A DNA stretch of 34,861 nt from JANMCE01 sp031410595 (GTDB taxonomy: Bacteria; Actinomycetota; Acidimicrobiia; Acidimicrobiales; Ilumatobacteraceae), in the NCBI GenBank assembly GCA_031410595.1, contig JANNZM010000028.1, forward strand, positions 1 to 34,861, written 5' to 3'. Within the stretch, counting starts at the first letter, position 1. The number at the start of each line of letters is the position of its first letter. Both the position numbers and the translations under genes were made by a program. The notes under the pieces were generated by a model. It saw only the letters and a list, made by a program, of their open reading frames with translations, was not told where the DNA came from and searched no databases. Shown here piece by piece: positions 25,553-34,219 of the stretch.

Positions 25553-27222
25553 GTGCCTGAGGTGACCGACGCCCATATCACCCATGGCCTTCGTGCCGAG
25601 TACCGCACCAATGCACTCGGCATCGGCACCGCTACTCCGCGTTTGTCGTGGATCAACGACACCGGGCAGGCGGGCTGGCATCAGACCGCCTACGAACTGG
25701 CACGTTGCCAGCCCGACGGCTCGATGGTTGAGACCGCAACGGTCCACTCGGACGAGTCGGCCTATGTAGCCTGGCCGTTCGCGCCGCTGACATCACGCCA
25801 GCGCCTGACGGTGCGGGTACGCACGGCCGGGCCCGACGGCGCAGTGGGTAGCTGGAGCGACCCGCTCGCGGTGGAGGCCGGATTATTGCAAGTGGACGAC
25901 TGGATCGCGGTACCGATCACCGTTCGCCTCGCGGGCGAGGTCCCCGAACGACCCGTGCAGTTTCGGCGAGCATTCACGGTACGGCCCGGACTGGTGTCGG
26001 CCCGGCTCTATGTGTCGGCATTCGGTATCTACGTTGCCGAGTGCAACGGGTCGCGAGTGGGCGATGAACTGCTTGCCCCCGGTTGGACCAGCTATTCGCA
26101 TCGGCAGCGGTACGCAACACACGATGTCGCCAGGCTGATTCATGCCGACGAAAACGTACTGGCCTTCACCGTGGCCGAAGGGTGGTACCTGGGGCGGGTC
26201 GGCTTCGAAGGCGGCAAGCGAGAGATCTACGGCAGCGATATCGGCCCTATCGCGCAGTTGGAACTGACCTACGACGACGGCACCATCGCGGTCGTGGCCA
26301 CCGACAGCTCATGGCGGGCCGGCACCGGGCCACACCTGTACGCCAGCCTGTATGACGGCGAGCGATTCGACGCCCGCCTCGCCGATGCCGGTTGGTCATC
26401 GCGTGGCTACGACGACAGTGCGTGGCAGCCGGTTTCGACCTTGCCCTCGGTAGCGACCAGCTTGGAAGCACCGGTCGGCCCGCCGGTGCGCGGTATCGAA
26501 ACGCTCAGCCCGGTTTCGATCACCACGTCGCCAACCGGCAAGACACTGGTCGACTTCGGGCAGAACATCTCGGGCTGGTTACGGATCCGGGTTTCGGGCA
26601 CAACCGGTGACACCATCACCCTGCGCCATGCCGAGGTGCTGGAACACGGTGAACTCGGCACCCGACCGCTACGCCAGGCAGCCGCCACCGACATCTATAC
26701 CCTGGCCGGAACCGGCGAAGAAACCTTCGAACCGAGCTTCACCATCCACGGGTTTCGCTACGCGGAGGTAACCGGTTGGCCGGGCGAGCTGACGGCTGAT
26801 GCGCTTGAGGCCATCGTGGTGCACAGCGACATGACGCCGACCGGCACCTCCCGGTCCTCGCATGACCAGCTCAACCAGCTGCACGAAAACGTGCGTTGTC
26901 TGCTCCCCCCGACAAACCGGCGAACGCCCGGGCCAACGGCATCCTGGTGGCGCAGGCGTATCACGTACTGTCGGCTCGCGTCCTCGCCCGCGCGGCGTCG
27001 GTGTTGGGCGAAATCGACGGCGCGTCCGAAGCCCAAGCCATTGCCGATCGGGCATCCGCCGCGTTCGCACGGGAGTTCGTCACGCCGTCGGGCCGACTGT
27101 GCAGCGATGCGCCGACTGCCTACGCCCTGGCCCTGCAGTTCGACCTACTGCCCGATGATTCGCAGCGTCGGCACGCAGCACGTCGGTTGGTGGAACTGGT
27201 CGGGCGCGACGGCCATCACATC
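25553..27222 (+). pseudogene. Alpha-L-rhamnosidase (GH78) with internal deletion and frameshift
   Basis: The first part (25553 to about 26893) encodes the N-terminal beta domains of a GH78 rhamnosidase: TPRLSWIND, the jelly-roll blocks with YVSAFGIYVAECNG and FGQNISGW, up to the end of the linker (NQLHENV). Then, within about 12 bases, the reading passes to another frame that encodes the late (alpha/alpha)6 catalytic region (PPDKPANARANG, then LVAQAYHVLSARVLARAA and YALALQFDLLP) until about 27220. The block between, some 170 residues with the DCPQRDER catalytic motif, is missing. The frame never returns, so no active enzyme can be made. GTG 25553 or 25562 is the start. The 3' end joins an alcohol dehydrogenase remnant. 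Confidence 0.75.
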
Positions 27223-27862
27223 GGCGTTGCCGATGCTGGCTCCATTGGTGTGCGGCTTCCAGACGGGAGCGGCGACGATGTTCCAAGTCCTGGCACCACA
27301 GCTCGGCAATACCGTTGTCGTGTTCGGCGCCGGTGGCGTTGGTCTGTCGGCAGTGATGGCCGCACGACTCACACCGGCGACCAGGATCATTGTGGTCGAC
27401 GTTGTGCCCGAGCGTCTCGCGCTGGCGACCGAATTGGGTGCCACGCATACGGTCAACGCGGCGACCGACAATTCGGTTGAGGCGATCATGGAGATCACGG
27501 GTGGCCGTGGTGCCGATCGGATTCTCGAAGCAACCGGTCACACCGCCGTTCTGAAACAAGCATTGACGGTGACGGCGATGGATGCCGTGGTCGCCATCGT
27601 CGGTGCCCCGCCGTTCGGCAGCGAGGTAGGCGTCGACGTGCTCGACGCCATCGTGAAGGGCCCGCGGATCATCGGCGTCAACCAGGGGCGCTCGGTGCCC
27701 CGCGTGGTCATTCCAGCGCTGATCGACCACTTCCTCGCTGGCCGGATGCCCTTCGACAAGTTGATCAAGACCTATCCGCTTGCCGACATCAACGACGCCA
27801 TTCACGATATGCACAGCGGTGCCACAATTAAGCCCGTGTTGCTGATGCCGGAAGCCTCCTGA
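27223..27862 (+). pseudogene. C-terminal half of a zinc-type alcohol dehydrogenase
   Basis: From ALPMLAPLVCGFQTGA the frame encodes the cofactor half of a medium-chain alcohol dehydrogenase: Rossmann motif VFGAGGVG, IIVVDVVPERL for NAD binding, and the end of the fold FDKLIKTYPLADINDA. The N-terminal catalytic half with the zinc ligands is not present; upstream sequence is rhamnosidase remnant. The overall pattern resembles aryl-alcohol dehydrogenases. The open frame is shared with the 5' rhamnosidase part and looks like one long gene, but the fusion is not a plausible enzyme. It ends 28 nt before the hydroxylase gene. Confidence 0.75.
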
Positions 27863-27890
27863 ATCAGCGACGCCCCGAATGGAGGACACG

Positions 27891-29141
27891 ATGACCATCG
27901 CGAGCGAACTGTCCTGGGCCTCGAATGGATCGTCGCGTATTCCGTTCGGGGTTTACACCAGTGACGAACTGCACCGGGTCGAACTGGAGCGGTTCTTCTA
28001 CCGCAAGCACTGGTGTTACGTCGGGCTTGAGGTTGAGATCCCGAAGTCGGGTGACTTCGTTCGTACCGTTGTTGGCGAGCGGTCAGTGATCATGGTGCGT
28101 GACTCGGTCGGCGAGATAAACGTTGTCGAGAACGTGTGTGCTCATCGCGGTATGCAGTTCTGCCGTGCGAGGCATGGCACGACAACCGGGTTCGTGTGCC
28201 CCTATCACCAGTGGCGCTACAATCTGCAAGGAGACCTGCGGGGCGTGCCCTTTCGGGCTGGCGTGAAGAACGGCGATGAGGTGCACGGCGGGATGCCCGA
28301 AGATTTCGCCACAGCCGAGCACGGACTCACGAAGCTAAAAGTCGCCCGCCGCGGTGGCGTGGTGTTCGCCTCGTTCGACCACGATGTCGAATCGCTTGAG
28401 GACTTCCTCGGGCCAACGATCCTGCCGTACTTCGACCGGTTGTTCAACGGGCGAGAGCTCACCTTGCTCGGCTACAACCGGCAACGCATTCCGGGCAACT
28501 GGAAGCTGATGCAGGAGAACATCAAAGACCCGTACCACCCGGGCCTGTTGCACACGTGGTTTGTCACGTTCGGCCTGTGGCGGGCCGACAACAAGTCGCA
28601 GCTCCGCATGGACGAGCACTTCCGCCACGCGGCCATGATCTCAACTCGAGGCAATGCCGGCCAGACCGGTGAGGCGACCTCTGATGTGACCAGTTTCAAG
28701 CAGAACATGACCCTGCACGATCCGAGCCAGATTGATGTCGTGCCTGAGGCCTGGTGGGGTGGGCCGTCGGTGGTCATGACGACGGTATTCCCAAGTGTGA
28801 TCTTTCAGCAGCAGGTGAACAGCGTGTCCACTCGCCAGATCCAACCGAACGGGCACGGCAGCTTCGATTTCGTATGGACCCACTTCGGGTTCGCGGACGA
28901 CACCGAAGAAATGACGGACCGACGCCTTCGCCAGGCCAACTTGTTCGGCCCGGCAGGATACGTGTCGGCCGACGACGGCGAAGTGATCGAGTTCTCGCAG
29001 CGGGCGTTCGAATCGACCAGCTCGCAAGCGATAGCGGAGATGGGCGGACGCGAGGTCGGCGACACCGAACACATGGTGACCGAGACGCTGATCCGGGGCA
29101 TGTACCGCTACTGGCGCGCTGTGATGGAGGCCCCCGAGTGA
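27891..29141 (+). CDS. Rieske oxygenase large subunit, salicylate 5-hydroxylase-like
   Basis: The 416-residue product has the Rieske [2Fe-2S] ligands C83, H85, C103, H106 (CAHRG and CPYHQW) and the mononuclear iron site H216 and H221 with bridging D213 (ENIKDPYHPGLLH); D361 or D362 is the likely third ligand. It would hydroxylate an aromatic acid. Because the operon continues with the full gentisate pathway, salicylate 5-hydroxylation to gentisate is the natural assignment (compare NagG). The ATG at 27891 is preferred over 27879 because GGAGG lies 5 nt before it. The next gene starts by a GTG that overlaps its stop. Ferredoxin and reductase are not encoded here and must come from elsewhere. 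Confidence 0.88.
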   Translation: MTIASELSWASNGSSRIPFGVYTSDELHRVELERFFYRKHWCYVGLEVEIPKSGDFVRTVVGERSVIMVRDSVGEINVVENVCAHRGMQFCRARHGTTTGFVCPYHQWRYNLQGDLRGVPFRAGVKNGDEVHGGMPEDFATAEHGLTKLKVARRGGVVFASFDHDVESLEDFLGPTILPYFDRLFNGRELTLLGYNRQRIPGNWKLMQENIKDPYHPGLLHTWFVTFGLWRADNKSQLRMDEHFRHAAMISTRGNAGQTGEATSDVTSFKQNMTLHDPSQIDVVPEAWWGGPSVVMTTVFPSVIFQQQVNSVSTRQIQPNGHGSFDFVWTHFGFADDTEEMTDRRLRQANLFGPAGYVSADDGEVIEFSQRAFESTSSQAIAEMGGREVGDTEHMVTETLIRGMYRYWRAVMEAPE

Positions 29142-29620
29142 CGGCCGCGGTCACCTTTGAGGACTGGTTCGCAATATCCCAGTTCTACGCCCATTACGCC
29201 TCCGTGGTCGATGCGGCCGACTGGGATCGGTGGCCGGAAATGTTCACCGAGGATTGCGTGTACCGGTTGCAGCCACGTGAAAACCACGAGCGTGGCCTGC
29301 CGCTGGCGACCCTCGCATTCACCAGTCGTGGCATGCTGCTCGATCGGGTGTATTCGATCAAGGACACGCTGTTCCACGACCCGTATTACCAGCGACACAT
29401 CATCAGTAGCCCCGTCGTGCACGTCGCTGCCGACGGCCGTTGGGAGTGCGAGGCGAACTACGCAGTGTTCCGCACCAAACTGTCGGACACCACCACCGTG
29501 TTCAATGTCGGCCGATCCTTCGACACCATCGTTCGCACGGACGGCGGCCTGCAGTTCTCCCGTCGTGAGTGCGTCTACGACAGCGAAATGATCCCGAACT
29601 CCATCATCTACCCGCTATAA
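29138..29620 (+). CDS. Rieske oxygenase small subunit, salicylate 5-hydroxylase-like
   Basis: The 160-residue product has the cone-shaped fold of ring-hydroxylase beta subunits: WDRWPEMFTEDCVYRL near 27-42, the DPYYQRHIISS segment and a C-terminal SRRECVYDSEMIPNSIIYPL end typical of the group. Beta subunits carry no metal and hold the alpha trimer together. The GTG start overlaps the alpha stop (GTGA), so the two subunits are translationally coupled. Assignment to salicylate (NagH-like) rests on the downstream pathway. Confidence 0.87.
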   Translation: MTAAVTFEDWFAISQFYAHYASVVDAADWDRWPEMFTEDCVYRLQPRENHERGLPLATLAFTSRGMLLDRVYSIKDTLFHDPYYQRHIISSPVVHVAADGRWECEANYAVFRTKLSDTTTVFNVGRSFDTIVRTDGGLQFSRRECVYDSEMIPNSIIYPL

Positions 29621-29644
29621 CTGACCGCGACCACCGGAGGCACC

Positions 29645-30364
29645 ATGTCCGAAACATTCGTACTCATTAACGGCGCGTGGCACGGCGGTTGGGCTTGGCG
29701 ACCCGTTGCCCAGCACCTTCGCACCGCCGGCCACCGCGTGCTGACCCCGACGTTGCCCGGACTCGCGGACGGCGACGACCCAACCAAACACTCACTGGCT
29801 GATGTCGTCGATTTCGTGGTCGACCTCGTGGAAGGCAACGACCTGACCGAGGTCACCATGGTTGGCCACAGTTGGGGCGGGTACCCGATCACTGGCGCTG
29901 CGCACCGACTCGCACCTCGCCTGAAGAAGCTCATCTATTGGAGTGCGTTTGTGCCAGCTGAAGGCCAGTGCCTTTTGGACGAAGTGCCGCCGCCGTACGT
30001 TGATCTGTTCAACGCCATGGCTGGCATGTCGGGCAACAATTCGGTGACGCTCCCGTTCGACGTATTTGCCGGTGGATTCATCCAAGACGCCACGCCCGAG
30101 GTACAGAAGCTCGTGTACGACCTGCTTGTCCCGCAACCGCTCCAATACTTCAGCGAAACGGTGAAGCCGATCGATCCCGCGAAGCTTGGCGTTCCGGCCA
30201 GCTACGTGTTCAGCGTGGATGACGTCGCCCTCCCGCCCGGCGAGTACGGCTGGACGCCGAGATTCCCGGAACGGCTCGGCGTCACCGCCATCGAGGGACC
30301 GGGCAGTCACGAAGCGTGCTTCACCCGCCCGGCCGAACTCGCCGCCAGCTTTCTCTCCGCCTGA
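29645..30364 (+). CDS. Alpha/beta hydrolase, methyl-salicylate esterase-like
   Basis: The 239-residue product is an alpha/beta hydrolase with the oxyanion-side motif INGAWHGGWAW (near 8-18), nucleophile S76 in GHSWGG, an Asp in FSVDDV and the catalytic His in GPGSHEACF. The size and the AWHGGWAW start match plant-type MES/SABP2 esterases and bacterial relatives that cleave methyl salicylate and similar aryl or alkyl esters. GGAGG precedes the ATG. Lying between the hydroxylase and the gentisate dioxygenase, it most likely supplies salicylate from an ester. That substrate is inferred from position; a dienelactone-type or other ester is the alternative. Confidence 0.85.
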   Translation: MSETFVLINGAWHGGWAWRPVAQHLRTAGHRVLTPTLPGLADGDDPTKHSLADVVDFVVDLVEGNDLTEVTMVGHSWGGYPITGAAHRLAPRLKKLIYWSAFVPAEGQCLLDEVPPPYVDLFNAMAGMSGNNSVTLPFDVFAGGFIQDATPEVQKLVYDLLVPQPLQYFSETVKPIDPAKLGVPASYVFSVDDVALPPGEYGWTPRFPERLGVTAIEGPGSHEACFTRPAELAASFLSA

Positions 30365-30378
30365 GCGAACAGCATCTC

Positions 30379-31524
30379 ATGGCTGGTGTTCCCCACAATC
30401 CGGTTCGCGTCGTCGCGACTGATGGTCCGGGCCAGCCGGTACGGACCCCCGAGTTGGAGGCCCTCTATAGGGCGTTCGAGTCCGAACTCCTGATCCCGCT
30501 CTGGACGGAGATCGGCGACCTCATGCCCGCGTCGCCTCATTCGGACGCCGTCGCGCACCGGTGGCAGTGGTCGACGCTGCTCGCTGCTGCGGCCCGGGCG
30601 GGGGATTTGGTCCCCGTCGGCCGAGGTGGCGAGCGGCGGGCAATCGCGCTTGCCAACCCAGGACTGGGCGGTCGGCCGTTTGCCACGCCGACGTTGTGGG
30701 CTGCGATCCAATACTTGAACGCCCACGAATCGGCACCGGTGCACAGGCACAGCCAGCATGCGTTCCGGTTCGTCGTGTCCGGCTCGGGAGTATCCACCGT
30801 GGTGAACGGCGATGTCGTGCCGATGCGACGTGGCGACTTCCTGCCGCAGGCCGGCTGGAACTGGCATTCGCACATCAACGACAGCGACGAACCAATGGCG
30901 TGGATCGACGGCCTTGACATACCGATCCAGCGTTACCTCGGCTCCACCTTCTTCGAACCAGGCCGAGACGACGAAGCTGTCCCGTGCACTTCGGCGCAGC
31001 ATGACAAGCCATCGCAGTCGGAGCGATTGTGGGGTTCGGCCGGGTTGCGACCGTTGTCGCAGCTTGGTCTCACGAACACCACGCCGCTACTGGTCTACCG
31101 ATGGGAGGTAACCGACGCCGCGCTGAACGCGCAGCTCGAGCTAGAAGCCGAAGGTGTCCCGGCCACGGTTTCGTCCGGTCACGCTGCGGTTCGGTACACG
31201 AACCCGACGACCGGGGGCGATGTCCTGCCGACCATCCGCGCCGAGTTCCATCGACTCGCCCCGCACGCCGCGACCGGCCCAGGCCAGGAAGTCGGCTCGT
31301 CGGTAATTCAAGTGTTTGCAGGGGACGGCACGGTGAGCGTTGGCGATACGACGTGGACCGTCGAAACGGGGGATCTTTTCGTAGTCCCGTCGTGGGCGAC
31401 GATCACGGCAACGGCAGCGGCAACCGGCCTCGACCTCTTCCGATTCAGCGATAGCCCTGTTCTGGAAGCCCTCCACCTTTCCAATGGCCAACTCTGGGCC
31501 CGCCCAGCAACGCCACCAACCTGA
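30379..31524 (+). CDS. Gentisate 1,2-dioxygenase
   Basis: The 381-residue product is a two-cupin (bicupin) dioxygenase. The N-terminal cupin holds the iron ligands in VHRHSQHAFRF (H122, H124) and a His in the NWHSHIND turn (163-165). The C-terminal cupin is recognisable by GDLFVVPSWA near the end. Gentisate dioxygenase opens gentisate with O2 to maleylpyruvate and is an Fe(II) enzyme in the cytoplasm. Length is usual for the family (about 340-380). The ATG at 30379 starts just after the esterase stop; a longer frame begins inside the esterase gene and is not real. Confidence 0.9.
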   Translation: MAGVPHNPVRVVATDGPGQPVRTPELEALYRAFESELLIPLWTEIGDLMPASPHSDAVAHRWQWSTLLAAAARAGDLVPVGRGGERRAIALANPGLGGRPFATPTLWAAIQYLNAHESAPVHRHSQHAFRFVVSGSGVSTVVNGDVVPMRRGDFLPQAGWNWHSHINDSDEPMAWIDGLDIPIQRYLGSTFFEPGRDDEAVPCTSAQHDKPSQSERLWGSAGLRPLSQLGLTNTTPLLVYRWEVTDAALNAQLELEAEGVPATVSSGHAAVRYTNPTTGGDVLPTIRAEFHRLAPHAATGPGQEVGSSVIQVFAGDGTVSVGDTTWTVETGDLFVVPSWATITATAAATGLDLFRFSDSPVLEALHLSNGQLWARPATPPT

Positions 31525-31537
31525 AGAGGACCAACGA

Positions 31538-32368
31538 GTGAAACTCGCAACGATCACCACCACCAACGGAAACCGCGCCGTCCGAGTCGACAGCGATGTC
31601 GTTGTTGAGACTGGGCACGCCGATCTCGGCGAACTGCTTGCCAACGACGATTGGGCTCAGATGGCCGCCAACGCATCTGGCCGAGCAACACCTGTCAGCG
31701 AAGCGACGTTCACGACATTGATTCCTCGGCCGGGCAAGGTGATCTGCGTCGGGCTGAACTACCGCAACCACATTCTCGAAATGGGCCGTGGACTTCCCGA
31801 GTTTCCGACCCTGTTCGCCAAGTATCCCGAGGCCCTCATCGCTCCCGACGCCATCATCGAACTCGACAGGGAGAGCACTGCCTGGGATTGGGAGGCCGAA
31901 CTTGCGATCATCGTCGGCCGCACCGTGCGCCGGGCAACCGCGGAGGAAGCCACTGCGGCCATCGCCGGGTTCTCTGTCATCAACGACATCACCGCCCGCG
32001 ACTACCAGAGCCGCACCCTGCAGTGGCTGCAAGGCAAGACATGGGAGAACACCGCACCGTTCGGGCCTACCCTGTCCACGCCGGACGAACTGCCTGGTGG
32101 CGTGCGCCCGAGCATGCGCATGACGTGTGTGGTGAACGGCGAGATCGTGCAAGACACCGATACCGGCGATCTGGTCTTCGACCCTGTCGCGCTGGTGCAA
32201 TACATCTCCACCATCCTCACTCTCAATCCCGGCGATGTGATCGCCAGTGGCACGCCGGGTGGGGTGGGTCATGCCCGCAAACCACCCCGTTACCTCAACG
32301 ACGGCGACATCGTCGTCACCGAAATCGATGGCCTCGGCCGTCTCGAAAACACTTGCCGCACGGTATGA
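31538..32368 (+). CDS. Fumarylpyruvate hydrolase (FAH family)
   Basis: The 276-residue product belongs to the fumarylacetoacetate hydrolase family. The metal ligands are E119 and E121 in WDWEAELA and D150 in INDITARD; the sequence GLNYRNHILEMG is the usual start of the catalytic domain. In the gentisate pathway the enzyme splits fumarylpyruvate into fumarate and pyruvate. The GTG at 31538 follows GAAGAGGA at the right distance. Its end overlaps the start of the isomerase gene (ATGA). Other FAH substrates are possible by sequence alone, but the neighbours make fumarylpyruvate the best choice. Confidence 0.9.
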   Translation: MKLATITTTNGNRAVRVDSDVVVETGHADLGELLANDDWAQMAANASGRATPVSEATFTTLIPRPGKVICVGLNYRNHILEMGRGLPEFPTLFAKYPEALIAPDAIIELDRESTAWDWEAELAIIVGRTVRRATAEEATAAIAGFSVINDITARDYQSRTLQWLQGKTWENTAPFGPTLSTPDELPGGVRPSMRMTCVVNGEIVQDTDTGDLVFDPVALVQYISTILTLNPGDVIASGTPGGVGHARKPPRYLNDGDIVVTEIDGLGRLENTCRTV

Positions 32369-32952
32369 AGGCGCGGACCTGGCTACATGACACGACCCCG
32401 TTGATGCTGCGCGCCGTCGATTCTCTCGATGACTCCACCTTCGCCTCGCCCTCAGCTCTGCCTGGTTGGTCGGTTGCCCACGTTGTCGCTCACCTCCACT
32501 TCAACGCTGAGGCCATCGGGCGCCTGGTGGACTGGGCGCGCACCGGCGTGGTCACCCCGATGTATGCGAGCACGACCCAGCGCAACGCCGACATCGAAGC
32601 TGGTGCGCTCTTGCCGCCTGCCGAATTGCGTCGCTTGGTGCACGCTTCGGCTCGGGCGTTGGGCGACTCGTTCGACACGCTCACTTCTACGATGTGGGCG
32701 AACACGGTGGTGACCGCGCAGGGCCGAACAGTACCGGCGACCGAACTGGTCTGGATGCGCTTCCGAGAAGTAGCGGTGCACGGGATCGATCTGGGTACTG
32801 GCATCGGATTCGCGGATCTACCGGGCGAAGCGGTTGCGAAACTGGTAGAGGAGATTGTCGCTAAACGCCTCGCCGCCGGTGAGGGTCCAGCGCTTGCCGC
32901 CTGGCTGACCGGCCGCGCCAACGCCGGCCCCGCGCTCGGACCGTGGCTGTAG
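32365..32952 (+). CDS. Maleylpyruvate isomerase, mycothiol-dependent type
   Basis: The 195-residue product is a DinB/MDMPI-fold isomerase: LPGWSVAHVVAHL near 32-44 with metal ligand H43, and REVAVHGIDL with E135 and H139. The mycothiol-dependent enzymes use this fold and turn maleylpyruvate into fumarylpyruvate. The length is shorter than some homologues (about 240), with the C-terminal sterol-carrier-like domain reduced. It overlaps the hydrolase stop (ATGA) and closes the pathway. The presence of this type rather than a glutathione-type isomerase fits an actinobacterial host. Confidence 0.88.
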   Translation: MKARTWLHDTTPLMLRAVDSLDDSTFASPSALPGWSVAHVVAHLHFNAEAIGRLVDWARTGVVTPMYASTTQRNADIEAGALLPPAELRRLVHASARALGDSFDTLTSTMWANTVVTAQGRTVPATELVWMRFREVAVHGIDLGTGIGFADLPGEAVAKLVEEIVAKRLAAGEGPALAAWLTGRANAGPALGPWL

Positions 32953-33128
32953 CTCCGAGAGCTGGTCACCAAGAGGCGGCTTTTCTTTGGAGCAGAAAAG
33001 TGCGGCGTGATCACTGCGAGCTGTTTTAAGATCGACGTGGGGACGTTGTCGGTGTCGATCTTTGTAATCAATGTCGAGCACCACGCTCATGAGGGGATCA
33101 GATGGCATCAGCTGGTAGGGGGTGTTCC

Positions 33129-33750
33129 ATGCCCTTCACCCCCGAACGAATCTGGTCCGTCGCCGCGATCGCGTCGCCGACCGGACCTCGTATCGCAGGT
33201 AAGCACGGCGTCGGACTGTTGTCCATCGGTGCAACGACGGAGGGAGGCTTCGATCTCCTTGCGCATCACTGGGACGTGATGGAGCAGCGGGCTGCCCAGT
33301 TCGGCACCGTGGCAGACCGCAACCAGTGGCGACTCGTCGGGCCGATGCACATTGCAGAAACCCGCGAACAGGCCATCGAAGACGTCCGCTACGGCCTGGA
33401 TGCCTGGTGCGACTACACCCAGAAAGTTCTCGCCGTCCCGCACTTTCGAGCTGCGGGCGAAACGTTCGAAGAACGCATCGCCTGGGTGAATGAAACCGGC
33501 CTCGGCGTGATCGGAACGCCCGACGACCCATCATGCAGATCGAACGACTCGAAAAGCAATCGAATGGCGGATTTGGTGCCTACCTCATGGTGCATCACGA
33601 ATGGGCGCGACCCGCTGCCGTGAATCGCCACTACGAACTGTTCGCCCAACACCTAAAGCCCCGGTTCCAGCGACTCACTCGCCGCACCATCGCCGCCGAG
33701 GAGCGAGCGATCGGCGAATGGCAAGAACTCGGCGACCGCGTCGAATCGAA
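33129..33750 (+). pseudogene. Luciferase-like (LLM class) monooxygenase remnant, truncated and frameshifted
   Basis: The first frame, from about 33129, encodes the middle of an LLM flavin monooxygenase (PFTPERIWSVAAIASPTGP, then AGKHGVGLLSIGA, then MEQRAAQFG) up to IGTPDD near 33530. The homology then passes into another frame (MQIERLEKQSNGGFGAYLM, then VNRHYELFAQHLKPRFQ), which needs a one- or two-base slip around 33528-33535. The N-terminal half of the barrel with the flavin/F420 site is missing. The 3' end runs into the convergent HTH gene. So it cannot be a working enzyme as drawn. Boundaries are approximate. Confidence 0.65.
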
Positions 33751-34111
33751 GGTCCCCTGTTGGTGGGGGTGGCGCGCAGCTGAGCACGACACGGCCAACC
33801 GCTGTCTCAGCGGCGAGGTCGTCGTTGGCTTGGATGAACTCGCGAAAGGCAGCGTCCTCGTCCTGACGGTCAAGCGCGTCGGCAATGGCCACGGCGGGCT
33901 CGGCGACCGGCCGCCCTTTCAGCGGAACGGCGATGAGCCGGTTCCCCATCGGCCGAAGGAAAGCGTCGAGCGTCGCCACCGAGACATCCCGAGAGCCAGA
34001 CTCAACCCGACCAATCGAGGCTTGCGGCACATGCGCCGCTGACGCGGCCGCGCGCTGAGAGAGATGCACAGCACGTCTCGATTGGCGCAGGAGGACACTA
34101 CTCAAGGTCAC
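33653..34111 (-). CDS. Orphan XRE-type HTH protein, antitoxin-like, with altered C-terminus
   Basis: The 152-residue frame starts with a helix-turn-helix of the XRE type (RAVHLSQRAAASAAHVPQAS near 13-32, then IGRVESGSRDVSVATLDAFL). A middle stretch follows (EFIQANDDLAAE, then APPPPTGDLRFDAV) typical of antitoxin-like HTH proteins that pair with nucleotidyltransferase toxins. From about residue 125 the sequence reads through the antisense of the luciferase-like remnant, so the natural tail is lost. No toxin gene is seen next to it. It starts with GTG at 34111, just downstream of an 18-bp palindrome that should be its operator. It might still repress; antitoxin role is inferred. Confidence 0.6.
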   Translation of the reverse strand: MTLSSVLLRQSRRAVHLSQRAAASAAHVPQASIGRVESGSRDVSVATLDAFLRPMGNRLIAVPLKGRPVAEPAVAIADALDRQDEDAAFREFIQANDDLAAETAVGRVVLSCAPPPPTGDLRFDAVAEFLPFADRSLLGGDGAASESLEPGL

Positions 34112-34118
34112 TTCAGTT

Positions 34119-34136
34119 GATATCCGATCGGATATC
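34119..34136. promoter_or_regulatory. 18-bp perfect palindrome, likely operator of HTH gene
   Basis: GATATCCGATCGGATATC is fully self-complementary and lies 7 nt upstream of the GTG start of the HTH gene. The half-sites TATCC and GGATA are those of HipB-type operators, with a 4-bp rather than 8-bp spacing. Autorepression by the HTH protein is the expected role. Confidence 0.7.
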
Positions 34137-34219
34137 GAACTGTGGAAAATTTCGTGGACGTCAGCCCAAAGGCGGCGGCCTCGCCGTCCGACGGCTACAT
34201 CGCGACCCTCGGCCTTTCG

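Noticed and set aside
25403..27862. An 819-residue rhamnosidase / alcohol dehydrogenase fusion enzyme
   Set aside because: The rhamnosidase lacks its catalytic block, a middle stretch is out-of-frame reading, and the dehydrogenase lacks its zinc half. It is a chance open frame across broken genes.
31651..32364. An N-terminal extension of the maleylpyruvate isomerase
   Set aside because: It is an out-of-frame reading of the fumarylpyruvate hydrolase; the ATGA overlap at 32365 is the real start.
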